Source: Bacilli bacterium
Lineage (GTDB): Bacteria > Bacillota_I > Bacilli_A > RFN20 > CAG-826
NCBI GenBank assembly: GCA_016302705.1
Contig: JAEDNC010000002.1
Span: 1-22,508, forward strand
DNA: 22,508 nt
Direction: 5' to 3'
This document shows positions 5,651 to 12,869 of the stretch, piece by piece (within the stretch, counting starts at the first letter, position 1; each line of letters starts with the position of its first letter). A program made the position numbers and the translations under genes. The notes under the pieces were generated by a model, which searched no databases, was not told the DNA's origin, and was given only the letters and a program-made list of their open reading frames with translations.

Positions 5651-6391
5651 GTGAAAAATAGCATCTCCTTATGTAAGGGAGAAGTTGAAGAAATATTTAA
5701 TGAATCCGGATTAAACGAAACGTCTTATCTTTTCTTTGTACCAAAAGAAGAACCAGTAATTGAAGAAAACAAAGAAGAGACTCCTATTGAAGAAGAAGTT
5801 GCTCCAATAGAAGAAGCTCCTGTAGTTGAAGAGAAAGAAAAACCATCAAAACAAAAAGATAATAAATTCAAAGAATTTAAGAATTATGTGATGATGGATA
5901 TTAATAATATTAAGAAGAACAAATATCACTTTATCTTCTTAACCGTTTCCTCATTCTTATTTGGTTTTGCTTCTTCCGTCGGATTTTGCAATGCGATGAT
6001 TGGTCAATTAATTACTATTTTATTCTTTATCTGTGCGGCCGTTGGATTATTCTTAAACACTTATATTTATGTCGACTACTTTAAAGAATTTAAATTTAAG
6101 AGTCGCATGTTCATTTATAGCATCTTATTTAATATCTTAGGTATGGGTGTCTCTTTAGGTGCTGCAATGATCTTCTATACCTTAGATAAGAGTGATATTA
6201 AAACTGTAGTCTCCGCGGAAATGTTAGTTGGAGTTACAACAGCAATGTCAGTTATTTCTATCTTGTTAGCGGTAACGATTGGATATGCAGTTGTATATTT
6301 TGAAAGAAAAGCGAAAGCTAAAAAATATGGCGAGAGCAAAGAAGACCTCGTTAGAAAAATAGAAGAAGAAAAAGAAAAGAAAGATGAATAA
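5651..6391 (+). CDS. C-terminal part of the frameshifted membrane protein (four-helix membrane domain), unknown function
   Basis: The called start is a GTG at 5651 without a Shine-Dalgarno, but the frame is open back to 5543, and the extra sequence (KSSSKSKTSELFNVVKEFKP) reads as protein. Contents in order: a short folded stretch; an acidic Glu/Pro-rich linker (about residues 35-75 from the GTG); four hydrophobic segments (about residues 95-112, 115-137, 150-175, 185-215); and a charged Lys/Glu tail. The layout suggests a cytoplasmic domain tethered by a flexible linker to a membrane bundle. I do not recognise a family. It converges on the ugd gene with a bidirectional hairpin between them. 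Confidence 0.6.
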   Translation: MKNSISLCKGEVEEIFNESGLNETSYLFFVPKEEPVIEENKEETPIEEEVAPIEEAPVVEEKEKPSKQKDNKFKEFKNYVMMDINNIKKNKYHFIFLTVSSFLFGFASSVGFCNAMIGQLITILFFICAAVGLFLNTYIYVDYFKEFKFKSRMFIYSILFNILGMGVSLGAAMIFYTLDKSDIKTVVSAEMLVGVTTAMSVISILLAVTIGYAVVYFERKAKAKKYGESKEDLVRKIEEEKEKKDE

Positions 6392-6401
6392 TTTCGTCTT
6401 T
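6380..6401 (-). terminator. Terminator hairpin between the converging membrane protein and ugd genes
   Basis: AAAGATGA (6380-6387) pairs with TCGTCTTT (6394-6401), one G-T, six-base loop. On the minus strand it is followed by CTTTTCTTTTT, so it is best as the ugd terminator; on the plus strand the following tract is only moderately T-rich. It overlaps the end of the plus-strand gene. Confidence 0.6.
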
Positions 6402-6402
6402 T

Positions 6403-7722
6403 CTAATCTCTTTTGAATAGGTCTCTAGTGTAGACCTTTTCTTTTACATCGTCTAAAGATGAATCATATCTATTAGTGATAATTAAATCGCTTTCCTTTT
6501 TAAAATCTTCTAGGCTTATTTTGTTTTTATCATAGATAATGATTTTAATTCCTTTGTTTTCTAAGCCTTTTATTACATCTTTGATTGCAGAATATCTAGT
6601 GTTATCTCCACTTGATTTGGATAAAAGAGAGAACACCCCAACGGTTGAATCCAATTTAATAAGTTTAAGAATGTCATTAATAATGAATTCTTTCCTACTT
6701 CTATTGCTATTAGAAATCGCAGTAATTAAATCGTTATTAGAAACATTTTTCATTTGAGATATTAAAGCGTTCGTGTCTTTAGGAAGACAATATCCTCCAT
6801 AACCAAAAGACGGGTTATTGTAATAATCTCCAATGCGAGGATCTAGTGACACTCCTTGGTTGATAACTTTTGAATCTAAACCACAGGAGGCCGCTAAAGA
6901 GTCCATTTCATTAAAATAAGACACTCTAAGAGCCAAATAAGCATTAGAAAATAGTTTTACTGCTTCTGCTTCACTACTAGACATATAAAGCGTTAGAGGC
7001 GAGTTTAAAGCGTTTCTGGTAAGTAAGTCAGCAAACTCTTTTACCTTTTTGTTATTTTTATCTCCACCGATAATGATTCTAGTTGGGTATAGATTATCTT
7101 TAAGAGCGTTTCCTTCTCTAAGGAACTCTGGAGAAAAGATAATGTTTGGATCATTAAGTGATTTAGTAAAACCAATATAGCAAGTTGATTTAATAACAAT
7201 TAAACAATTCTTGTTAACACTTCTAACATCTCTAATCGTATTAATAACATTAATCATGTCATATGATTTAGTTTCTTCTTTATAATCTGTTGGAGTTGAA
7301 ATAATGACATAATCACTATTCTTATAAATGTCTAAATCAATGTTATGGGCCACTAAATCTAATTTCTTATTCTTAAGATAGTATTCAATATCTTTATCAA
7401 CAAAGATTGGCTCACGATTATTAATTTTATTAATCTTATCTTCACTTATATCAACGATATTAACTTTGTTAGATGTTGCAAGTAGTACCGCTATAGAGAA
7501 ACCAACATATCCAGCTCCAACAATAGTAACTTTATAAGATTTGTTGTTCACTACATATCTTTTATATTCTCTTAATTTATTCAAGGCATATGAATATTTA
7601 CTATTTTTTGAATAGTTAGGTTCGTTTTCTAATCTTTTATAAGTCCTTAAAGGAATCGAAAGAAAAAAAGATGCATCTTTTTGAGATAATCCTTTGCTTG
7701 CTCTTAATTCTTTTAAATTCAT
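6403..7722 (-). CDS. UDP-glucose 6-dehydrogenase with an N-terminal helix-turn-helix domain
   Basis: Residues 60-439 are a UDP-glucose 6-dehydrogenase of the short HasB type: two NAD+-dependent oxidations of UDP-glucose to UDP-glucuronate. Seen: Rossmann motif GAGYVG (69-74), STPTD (142-146), FSPEFLREG (197-204), Lys256 in VKLFSN, and the catalytic cysteine in GYGGYCLPKD (Cys312). Residues 1-58 are extra: an XRE-like helix-turn-helix (LKELRASKGLSQKDA, then IPLRTY as recognition helix). Twenty of the first 53 residues match, without gaps, the N-terminal domain of the CapE-like protein at 10055-11248. I place the start at 7722 because the upstream ATG (7758) lies inside a palindrome and because the HTH opening aligns. 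The -10 lies so close that the mRNA may be leaderless. A UDP-ManNAc or related dehydrogenase activity is the main alternative. Confidence 0.88.
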   Translation of the reverse strand: MNLKELRASKGLSQKDASFFLSIPLRTYKRLENEPNYSKNSKYSYALNKLREYKRYVVNNKSYKVTIVGAGYVGFSIAVLLATSNKVNIVDISEDKINKINNREPIFVDKDIEYYLKNKKLDLVAHNIDLDIYKNSDYVIISTPTDYKEETKSYDMINVINTIRDVRSVNKNCLIVIKSTCYIGFTKSLNDPNIIFSPEFLREGNALKDNLYPTRIIIGGDKNNKKVKEFADLLTRNALNSPLTLYMSSSEAEAVKLFSNAYLALRVSYFNEMDSLAASCGLDSKVINQGVSLDPRIGDYYNNPSFGYGGYCLPKDTNALISQMKNVSNNDLITAISNSNRSRKEFIINDILKLIKLDSTVGVFSLLSKSSGDNTRYSAIKDVIKGLENKGIKIIIYDKNKISLEDFKKESDLIITNRYDSSLDDVKEKVYTRDLFKRD

Positions 7723-7729
7723 ACCTATA

Positions 7730-7760
7730 ATTATATAGCAAAAATGCCAAAGTGGCACTA
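7730..7760 (-). promoter_or_regulatory. ugd promoter with palindromic operator candidate
   Basis: On the minus strand AGTGC-N7-GCATTTTT (7760 to 7741) is followed after 5 nt by TATAAT (7735-7730) and 7 nt later by the ATG. The core is TGCCA-AAG-TGGCA, a perfect 5-bp-arm palindrome. It covers the -35/spacer region. The same motif, at the same distance from a -10-like sequence, occurs upstream of the CapE-like gene. Confidence 0.65.
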
Positions 7761-7775
7761 ATTTGTTAAGAAAAA

Positions 7776-7799
7776 AGTAGAGGGTTATTTCTCTACTTC
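7776..7799 (-). terminator. Intrinsic terminator at the end of the capF gene
   Basis: AAGTAGAG (7776-7783) and CTCTACTT (7792-7799) pair perfectly around an 8-nt loop; on the minus strand a T-run (about 7772-7777) follows. The capF stop codon lies in the loop region. It separates the capE-capG-capF transcript from ugd. Confidence 0.8.
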
Positions 7800-8885
7800 T
7801 TCTCTATAGGTATCATGAGTCTCTGGATTATAGATTTCAGAGATCCACATTATTGTGTGAGTATTTGTGTCACCAATATTTTTAATTTGATGAGTATATC
7901 CAACTCTAATATTAATTGGGTTAGGATGATTTCCATCAACTACATCAGTAATCATCTCATTAGTTTTGATATCTCTTTGTTTAATTTCGCTTTTACCAAT
8001 GACTGTGTAGAAGATTTCTTTTTTATATTTGTGATAGTGGCCACCTTTAGTGATACCAGGGTAAGCAACATTATCACTTATTTGTCCCCACTTTTTTGAT
8101 TTGTATAATTCTTCAAAGCTTCCTCTATTATCTTCCGCGAAGTTATATGTATATCCTTCTTCAGATAGATAATCACAGAATGTCTTAAAGAGTTTTAATT
8201 CAAACTCATCATGAATGATTGGAAGGTGTCTATCACTTTCAATTTCACCTTTAAAATAATATAAGAGGTCCGCTAATTTGCCTAAAGAGCAGTCGTGTGT
8301 TGGATTAACATAGAGGATGTTTTTTTCTCCTTTGTGTTCCTTTAATTCCACCACTCTTAAAAATTCTTCAACAATATCAGTGACATAGTTAAAGTGAACA
8401 ACATATTCACGGTCTCTAATTTGTATTTCTAAGTTATGAGCGATGTTATAGCAAAAAGTAGCACACGCACTGTTATAGTTTGGTCTACACCATTTACCAA
8501 ATGCGTTAGCGAGTCTATAAACATATACTGGAAGTCCGCTTGAGAAAAGATAATCTTCTCCCATTTTTTTGGACTTACCATAATCATTATCTAAACTAGC
8601 TTGGATAGAGCTAGACATAATGATTGGAGTATCCTTTCCGCTTTCTTTTATTAAGTCGACTATCTTCTTTGTGAAGTTAGTGTTACCGTTATAAAATTCT
8701 TCAGTGGTTAACGGTCTATTTATACCCGCTAAGTGGATAACAAAGTCTGCTTTAGAGACATAATCTCTAAGTTCATCTTCTGTTGAACCTAAATCGTATT
8801 CAAATACAGTGTGGCCTTTTCTTTTTAGTAGTAAGCACATATGCTTACCGATAAATCCATTTGATCCTGTAACTAAAACATTCAT
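7785..8885 (-). CDS. capF: CapF-like UDP-2-acetamido-2,6-dideoxy-hexulose reductase (epimerase/cupin bifunctional)
   Basis: Acts after the CapE-like dehydratase in UDP-N-acetyl-L-fucosamine synthesis, reducing the 4-keto sugar. The 366 residues match the length of S. aureus CapF. The N-terminal short-chain dehydrogenase domain has GSNGFIGKH (residues 7-15) for NADPH, and a shifted Ser/Tyr/Lys set including YGKSK (about 102-106). The C-terminal 120 residues are a cupin: YPGITKGGHYHKYKKEIF carries the metal-binding His pair and Glu, followed by GYTHQIKNIG. This two-domain layout is specific to CapF/WbjC/FnlB. The gene starts 3 nt after the stop of the upstream epimerase, with GGAG inside that gene's end, so the two are coupled. 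The stop sits in a terminator hairpin. Confidence 0.93.
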   Translation of the reverse strand: MNVLVTGSNGFIGKHMCLLLKRKGHTVFEYDLGSTEDELRDYVSKADFVIHLAGINRPLTTEEFYNGNTNFTKKIVDLIKESGKDTPIIMSSSIQASLDNDYGKSKKMGEDYLFSSGLPVYVYRLANAFGKWCRPNYNSACATFCYNIAHNLEIQIRDREYVVHFNYVTDIVEEFLRVVELKEHKGEKNILYVNPTHDCSLGKLADLLYYFKGEIESDRHLPIIHDEFELKLFKTFCDYLSEEGYTYNFAEDNRGSFEELYKSKKWGQISDNVAYPGITKGGHYHKYKKEIFYTVIGKSEIKQRDIKTNEMITDVVDGNHPNPINIRVGYTHQIKNIGDTNTHTIMWISEIYNPETHDTYREEVEK

Positions 8886-8888
8886 AGA

Positions 8889-10037
8889 TTATTCTTTTCT
8901 CCACACCATTTTGTTAACAACACCGGTGTATGATTGGATGAGTTTAACTACTTTGTCAGAGACGTTAGTGTCAATATAGTCACTGACTGGTTTACAACCA
9001 CTCTTATTCATAACAGCGACTTCCACTGCTTGAAGAAGGTTTTTGGTGTCGATTCCAGCAAGAACAAAACAAGCTTCATCAAGTGCTTCTGGTCTTTCAG
9101 TAGATGTTCTAATGCACACTGCAGCAATTGGAGTTCCTAAGGAAGCATAGAACGAGCTTTCTTCTGGAAGAGTTCCGCTATCACTAACAACCGCATAGGC
9201 ATTCATTTGAAGATTGTTATAATCATGGAAACCTAATGGTTCATGCATGACTACTCTAGGATCTAATTTAAATCCGGTTGCTTCAAGTTTCTTTTTGCTA
9301 CGTGGGTGGCAGCTATAAAGAACTGGCATATCATATTTTTTAGCAAGTTCATTAATTGCTTGAAAAAGTGAGTAGAAATTTTTATCAGTGTCGATATTCT
9401 CTTCTCTATGAGCGCTTAGGAGGATATATTTCCCTTTTTGTAATCCTAAGCGTTTGAGAACATCGCTCTTTTTAATGTTTTCTAAGTTTTGGGTGAGGAC
9501 TTCCGCCATTGGGGAACCAGTAACATAGGTTCTTTCTTTTGGTAATCCGCAATCAGCGAGATATCTTCTAGCATGTTCACTATAAGCGAGGTTCACATCA
9601 GAGATGATATCAACAATTCTTCTATTTGTCTCTTCTGGCAAGCATTCATCCTTGCATCTATTTCCTGCTTCCATGTGGAAGATTGGTAAATGTAAACGTT
9701 TAGCACCGATAACGCTTAAGCAACTATTAGTGTCTCCTAAGACTAAGACTGCATCTGGTTTAGTTTCTACCATCACTTGATAACTTTTAGCGATGATATT
9801 GCCCATAGTTTCACCTAGGTCTTTTCCAACCGCATCTAGGTAAATATCAGGATCTTTAATTCCTAAATCTTTGAAGAAGACTCCGTTAAGGTTATAGTCA
9901 TAGTTTTGTCCAGTATGGACAAGTAATGTATCAAAATATTCTCTACATTTGTTGATAACTGCAGCAAGTCTAATGATTTCTGGTCTAGTGCCAACGATAA
10001 TCATTAATTTGAGTTTTCCATTATCTTTGAAGTTCAT
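8889..10037 (-). CDS. capG: UDP-N-acetylglucosamine 2-epimerase family protein (CapG/FnlC-like)
   Basis: Non-hydrolysing 2-epimerase of the WecB fold, 382 residues. Motifs: IIVGTRPEIIRLA near the N terminus, HTGQNYD (about 41-47), VLGDTNS, FHMEAGNR, LPEETNRR, and SAHREEN for UDP binding. Placement between CapE-like and CapF-like genes points to the last step of UDP-N-acetyl-L-fucosamine synthesis (UDP-N-acetyl-pneumosamine to UDP-FucNAc) rather than UDP-ManNAc synthesis; WecB activity cannot be excluded from sequence alone. A strong AGGAGG lies before the ATG, and the gene is 17 nt from the upstream gene and 3 nt from the downstream one. Confidence 0.92.
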   Translation of the reverse strand: MNFKDNGKLKLMIIVGTRPEIIRLAAVINKCREYFDTLLVHTGQNYDYNLNGVFFKDLGIKDPDIYLDAVGKDLGETMGNIIAKSYQVMVETKPDAVLVLGDTNSCLSVIGAKRLHLPIFHMEAGNRCKDECLPEETNRRIVDIISDVNLAYSEHARRYLADCGLPKERTYVTGSPMAEVLTQNLENIKKSDVLKRLGLQKGKYILLSAHREENIDTDKNFYSLFQAINELAKKYDMPVLYSCHPRSKKKLEATGFKLDPRVVMHEPLGFHDYNNLQMNAYAVVSDSGTLPEESSFYASLGTPIAAVCIRTSTERPEALDEACFVLAGIDTKNLLQAVEVAVMNKSGCKPVSDYIDTNVSDKVVKLIQSYTGVVNKMVWRKE

Positions 10038-10054
10038 GGATTTAGTCCTCCTAT

Positions 10055-11248
10055 TTATTCGTGTTGCTTTACTGGTCCACCGAAGAGTTCGAGTTTCTTA
10101 AGAAGCTTTTTCATTCCTTCAACATCGAGTCTACCAGTGTTATGTGATGTATAGCTTTCTCCTAAATTGAGTTTCTTATTTCCTTTAGAGAAATATTTAT
10201 CGTAGTTGAGATCTCTATTATCTGCTTTAACACAGAAGAAGTTGCCAAGATCAATAGCTTTTAACATTTCTTCTTGAGTGACTAAGGTTTCATATAACTT
10301 TTCACCATGTCTAGTTCCGATATATGAGATGCCAGTCTTACTACCAGTTAATTCGATAACTGCTTTAGCAAGAGTGTCGATTGTTGCCGCTGGAGCCTTT
10401 TGAACGAATAAGTCACCTTGTTCACCATGTTCAAAAGCGTATAAGACTAGGTCAACCGCATCATCTAATGTCATCATGAATCTTGTCATATCTGGATTAG
10501 TGATAGTAATTGGTTTTCCTTCGGAAATTTGATTTAAAAATAGAGGGATAACACTTCCACGGCTCGCCATAACATTGCCGTATCTAGTTAAACAAAGAAC
10601 TGTATCTCCTGGAAGAAGTTGTCTACTTCTAGCAATAACATTCTTTTCCATTAAAGCTTTAGAGATACCCATCGCGTTAATTGGATAGGCAGCTTTGTCT
10701 GTAGAAAGAAAGATTGCCTTTTTAACTCCGTTACGAACACAAGCAGTAATAACATTATCAGAACCGATAACATTAGTTCTCACTGCTTCCATTGGATAGA
10801 ATTCACAAGATGGAACTTGTTTTAATGCAGCAGCAGAGAAAACATAATCTACTCCTTTAAAGGCATCGATAATACTTTCAAGGTTTCTAACATCACCAAT
10901 ATAGAATTTAAGTTTGGAGTTGTTATAAGCCTTTCTCATATCATCTTGTTTCTTTTCATCACGGGATAGGATTCTAATTTCTTTAATTTCAGTATTTAAA
11001 AATCTATCAACAACCGCATGACCAAAGGATCCTGTTCCTCCAGTAATGAGAAGAACTTTATCTTTTAAGATTGAAGTATCTTTAGCGATGTATTCCATTA
11101 AACGGTCTTTAATACCTTCTAATTTTAATTCATCCGCTTTAGTTTCGTCTGTTTCATAGCTAACATAAGTTCTTAGTGGCATACCAACAACATCTGCAGC
11201 CTCTTTTTGGGTTAATTTGCAATTTTTGCGTAATTCTTTTAGTGTCAT
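10055..11248 (-). CDS. capE: CapE-like UDP-GlcNAc 4,6-dehydratase/5-epimerase with an N-terminal helix-turn-helix domain
   Basis: Residues 62-397 closely resemble S. aureus CapE: TGGTGSFG (69-76) for NADP+, SRDEKKQDDMR, FYIGDVR, AALKQVPSCEF, LSTDKAAYPINAMGISKA with Tyr188 and Lys197, and TRYGNVMASRGSVIP. CapE dehydrates and epimerises UDP-GlcNAc, the first step to UDP-FucNAc. Residues 1-57 are an added XRE-type helix-turn-helix (LKELRKNCKLTQKEA, then MPLRTYVSYE), homologous to the one on the ugd product. I choose the start at 11248 over 11269 because AGAGGTG sits 5 nt upstream and the HTH opening (M-x-LKELR) then matches. It is the first gene of the capE-capG-capF transcript; a TATAAT lies at 11270-11275 and the shared operator-like motif at 11301-11320. 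Confidence 0.93.
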   Translation of the reverse strand: MTLKELRKNCKLTQKEAADVVGMPLRTYVSYETDETKADELKLEGIKDRLMEYIAKDTSILKDKVLLITGGTGSFGHAVVDRFLNTEIKEIRILSRDEKKQDDMRKAYNNSKLKFYIGDVRNLESIIDAFKGVDYVFSAAALKQVPSCEFYPMEAVRTNVIGSDNVITACVRNGVKKAIFLSTDKAAYPINAMGISKALMEKNVIARSRQLLPGDTVLCLTRYGNVMASRGSVIPLFLNQISEGKPITITNPDMTRFMMTLDDAVDLVLYAFEHGEQGDLFVQKAPAATIDTLAKAVIELTGSKTGISYIGTRHGEKLYETLVTQEEMLKAIDLGNFFCVKADNRDLNYDKYFSKGNKKLNLGESYTSHNTGRLDVEGMKKLLKKLELFGGPVKQHE

Positions 11249-11269
11249 ATTTGCACCTCTTTCACACAT

Positions 11270-11320
11270 ATTATATATATTTAAGATGATATATAAAAGA
11301 AAAAATGCAGTTTTTGCACT
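11270..11320 (-). promoter_or_regulatory. Promoter region of the capE-capG-capF unit with the shared operator-like motif
   Basis: AGTGC-N7-GCATTTTT (11320 to 11301, minus strand) is followed after 5 nt by TATATA (11295-11290), the same geometry as at ugd. A second, better -10 (TATAAT, 11275-11270) lies closer to the gene. Which one is used cannot be told from sequence. Confidence 0.6.
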
Positions 11321-11355
11321 TTTTCCAATTATTCATAATTATTTAAATATGTAGT

Positions 11356-11497
11356 TTATTTTTGAATGTTTTTAATTAGTTTTACAAGTAAAACTCCAAA
11401 TATTGGATTGAGCAAGTTAAAACATATAAGAAACCACCTAAATCAATATCTAGGCCAGCTAATATGCCTTTAGTAAACGATGCTTTTTACATACAAA
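11356..11497 (-). pseudogene. Possible decayed fragment of a membrane protein gene
   Basis: On the minus strand two overlapping short frames read as hydrophobic protein: ASFTKGILAGLDIDLGGF in one frame, then NLLNPIFGVLLVKLIKN in another, ending in a stop at 11356-11358. The first recalls the start of formate/nitrite-type transporters. There is no start codon with a binding site and the frames do not join. It may be a gene relic or chance. Confidence 0.25.
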
Positions 11498-11517
11498 AAG
11501 ACTCGTTTAGGAGTCTT
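11495..11517 (-). terminator. Intrinsic terminator of serS
   Basis: AAGACTC (11498-11504) pairs with GAGTCTT (11511-11517); on the minus strand a T-run follows. It lies 10 nt beyond the serS stop and closes the gyrA-serS end of the origin cluster. Confidence 0.85.
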
Positions 11518-11527
11518 AATGTTGTTG

Positions 11528-12811
11528 TTATTTCTTAACTGGAGTAAGAACCTTAATTCCACCCATAAATGGTTGGAGAACTTCAGGAACTTTAACGCTT
11601 CCATCTTCTTGTTGATATTGTTCCAATATCGCTGGGAAGATACGGGAGGTTGCTAATCCAGAAGCATTGAGGGTGTGGCAGAATTTAGTTTTACCTGTTT
11701 CAGCATCTCTATATCTGCATTTTCCTCTTCTTGCTTGATAATCTCTAGCGTTAGAAGCACTAGAAACTTCTTTATAGATTCCGATGGAAGGAATATAGAC
11801 TTCAATGTCATATGTTCTTGCCATGGAGTGAGAAATATCACCAGCAGCAAGTTTAGAAATTTGGAAGTGCAACCCTAACTTTTCCACTAAAGAAGCAGCT
11901 TTGTTCACAAGTTCTTCAAAAGCAGCGTCACTATCTTCTTGTTTTGTGTATTGAACCATTTCAACTTTATCAAATTGATAACCACGGATCATACCACGTT
12001 CTTCAGTTCTATAAGAGCCAGCTTCTCTACGATAGCAAGGAGTATAAGCGAAGTATTTTCTTGGCAAATCGGTTTCACTTAAGATCTCATCTCTATGTAA
12101 ATTTACTAACGCTGTTTCAGCGGTTGGGAGAAGGAATCTTTGTGGTTCAAGTCCTTCAAGCCAGAAGACATCTTCTCTGAATTTTGGGAATTGGCCAGCA
12201 ACATATCCACTTTGCTCATTTAATAAGTGTGGAGGAAGGATAAATTCATATCCATCTTTTAAGTGCTCTGAAATGAAGAAATTGAGCAATGCCCATTCGA
12301 GTCTAGCACCTAAGTTTGTATAAACCCATGCTCCACGTCCAGCAATCTTAGCGCCTCTATCATAATCGACGAGTCCTAAACTTTCTGCAAGTTCAACGTG
12401 ATCCTTCATTTTGAAGTTGAAGACTGGTTTTTCTCCAACAACTTTAATGACCTTGTTATTTTCTTTACCCCCACCAACTAAATCATCATCTGGAATGTTT
12501 GGTAATGCGGCAAGAAAATCGTTCATTTTTGCATCAATTTCTGCTAATTTCTCTTCAAATTCCTTGTTTTTAGCAGCAATCTCTTTTACGTGAGCAAAGA
12601 TCTTACTAACGTCTTCACCAGCTTTTTTAGCGGCTGGAACGGAGGCAGATAATTTGTTCATTTCTGCCTTGCCGTTTTCAACTATTTGCATGAGTTCACG
12701 TTTTTCTTTATCCCAGGAAAGGAATTCAGTAAAATCCGCGTCCCATAATTTCTTTTTAAGAGCCTCTTTTACATATTCAGGCTTTTCTCTAATTAAATTA
12801 ATATCGATCAT
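11528..12811 (-). CDS. serS: Seryl-tRNA synthetase
   Basis: Class II synthetase that charges tRNA-Ser (and tRNA-Sec where present) with serine; cytoplasmic homodimer. The 427 residues match the family. The N-terminal about 110 residues form the long antiparallel coiled coil that grips the tRNA long arm (charged, Lys/Glu-rich). The catalytic core has motif 2 (CYRREAGSYRTEERGMIRG) and motif 3 (LNASGLATSRIFPAILEQYQ), with TAETALVNLH contributing to the serine site. It follows gyrA after 58 nt. The only ribosome site is a weak GGAAA, and a 15-bp palindrome TAAACAT-T-ATGTTTA (12832-12846) lies in the gap. Co-transcription with gyrA seems likely, as in mycoplasmas. Confidence 0.97.
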   Translation of the reverse strand: MIDINLIREKPEYVKEALKKKLWDADFTEFLSWDKEKRELMQIVENGKAEMNKLSASVPAAKKAGEDVSKIFAHVKEIAAKNKEFEEKLAEIDAKMNDFLAALPNIPDDDLVGGGKENNKVIKVVGEKPVFNFKMKDHVELAESLGLVDYDRGAKIAGRGAWVYTNLGARLEWALLNFFISEHLKDGYEFILPPHLLNEQSGYVAGQFPKFREDVFWLEGLEPQRFLLPTAETALVNLHRDEILSETDLPRKYFAYTPCYRREAGSYRTEERGMIRGYQFDKVEMVQYTKQEDSDAAFEELVNKAASLVEKLGLHFQISKLAAGDISHSMARTYDIEVYIPSIGIYKEVSSASNARDYQARRGKCRYRDAETGKTKFCHTLNASGLATSRIFPAILEQYQQEDGSVKVPEVLQPFMGGIKVLTPVKK

Positions 12812-12869
12812 ATTTTAATTTTCCAATCTATTAAACATTATGTTTAGTTGATATCAAATTTTAGGTTAA

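Noticed and set aside
7723..7758. The longer ugd start at 7758
   Set aside because: It would translate the palindromic operator and the -10 element into PLWHFCYIIIG, and the HTH homology starts only at 7722.
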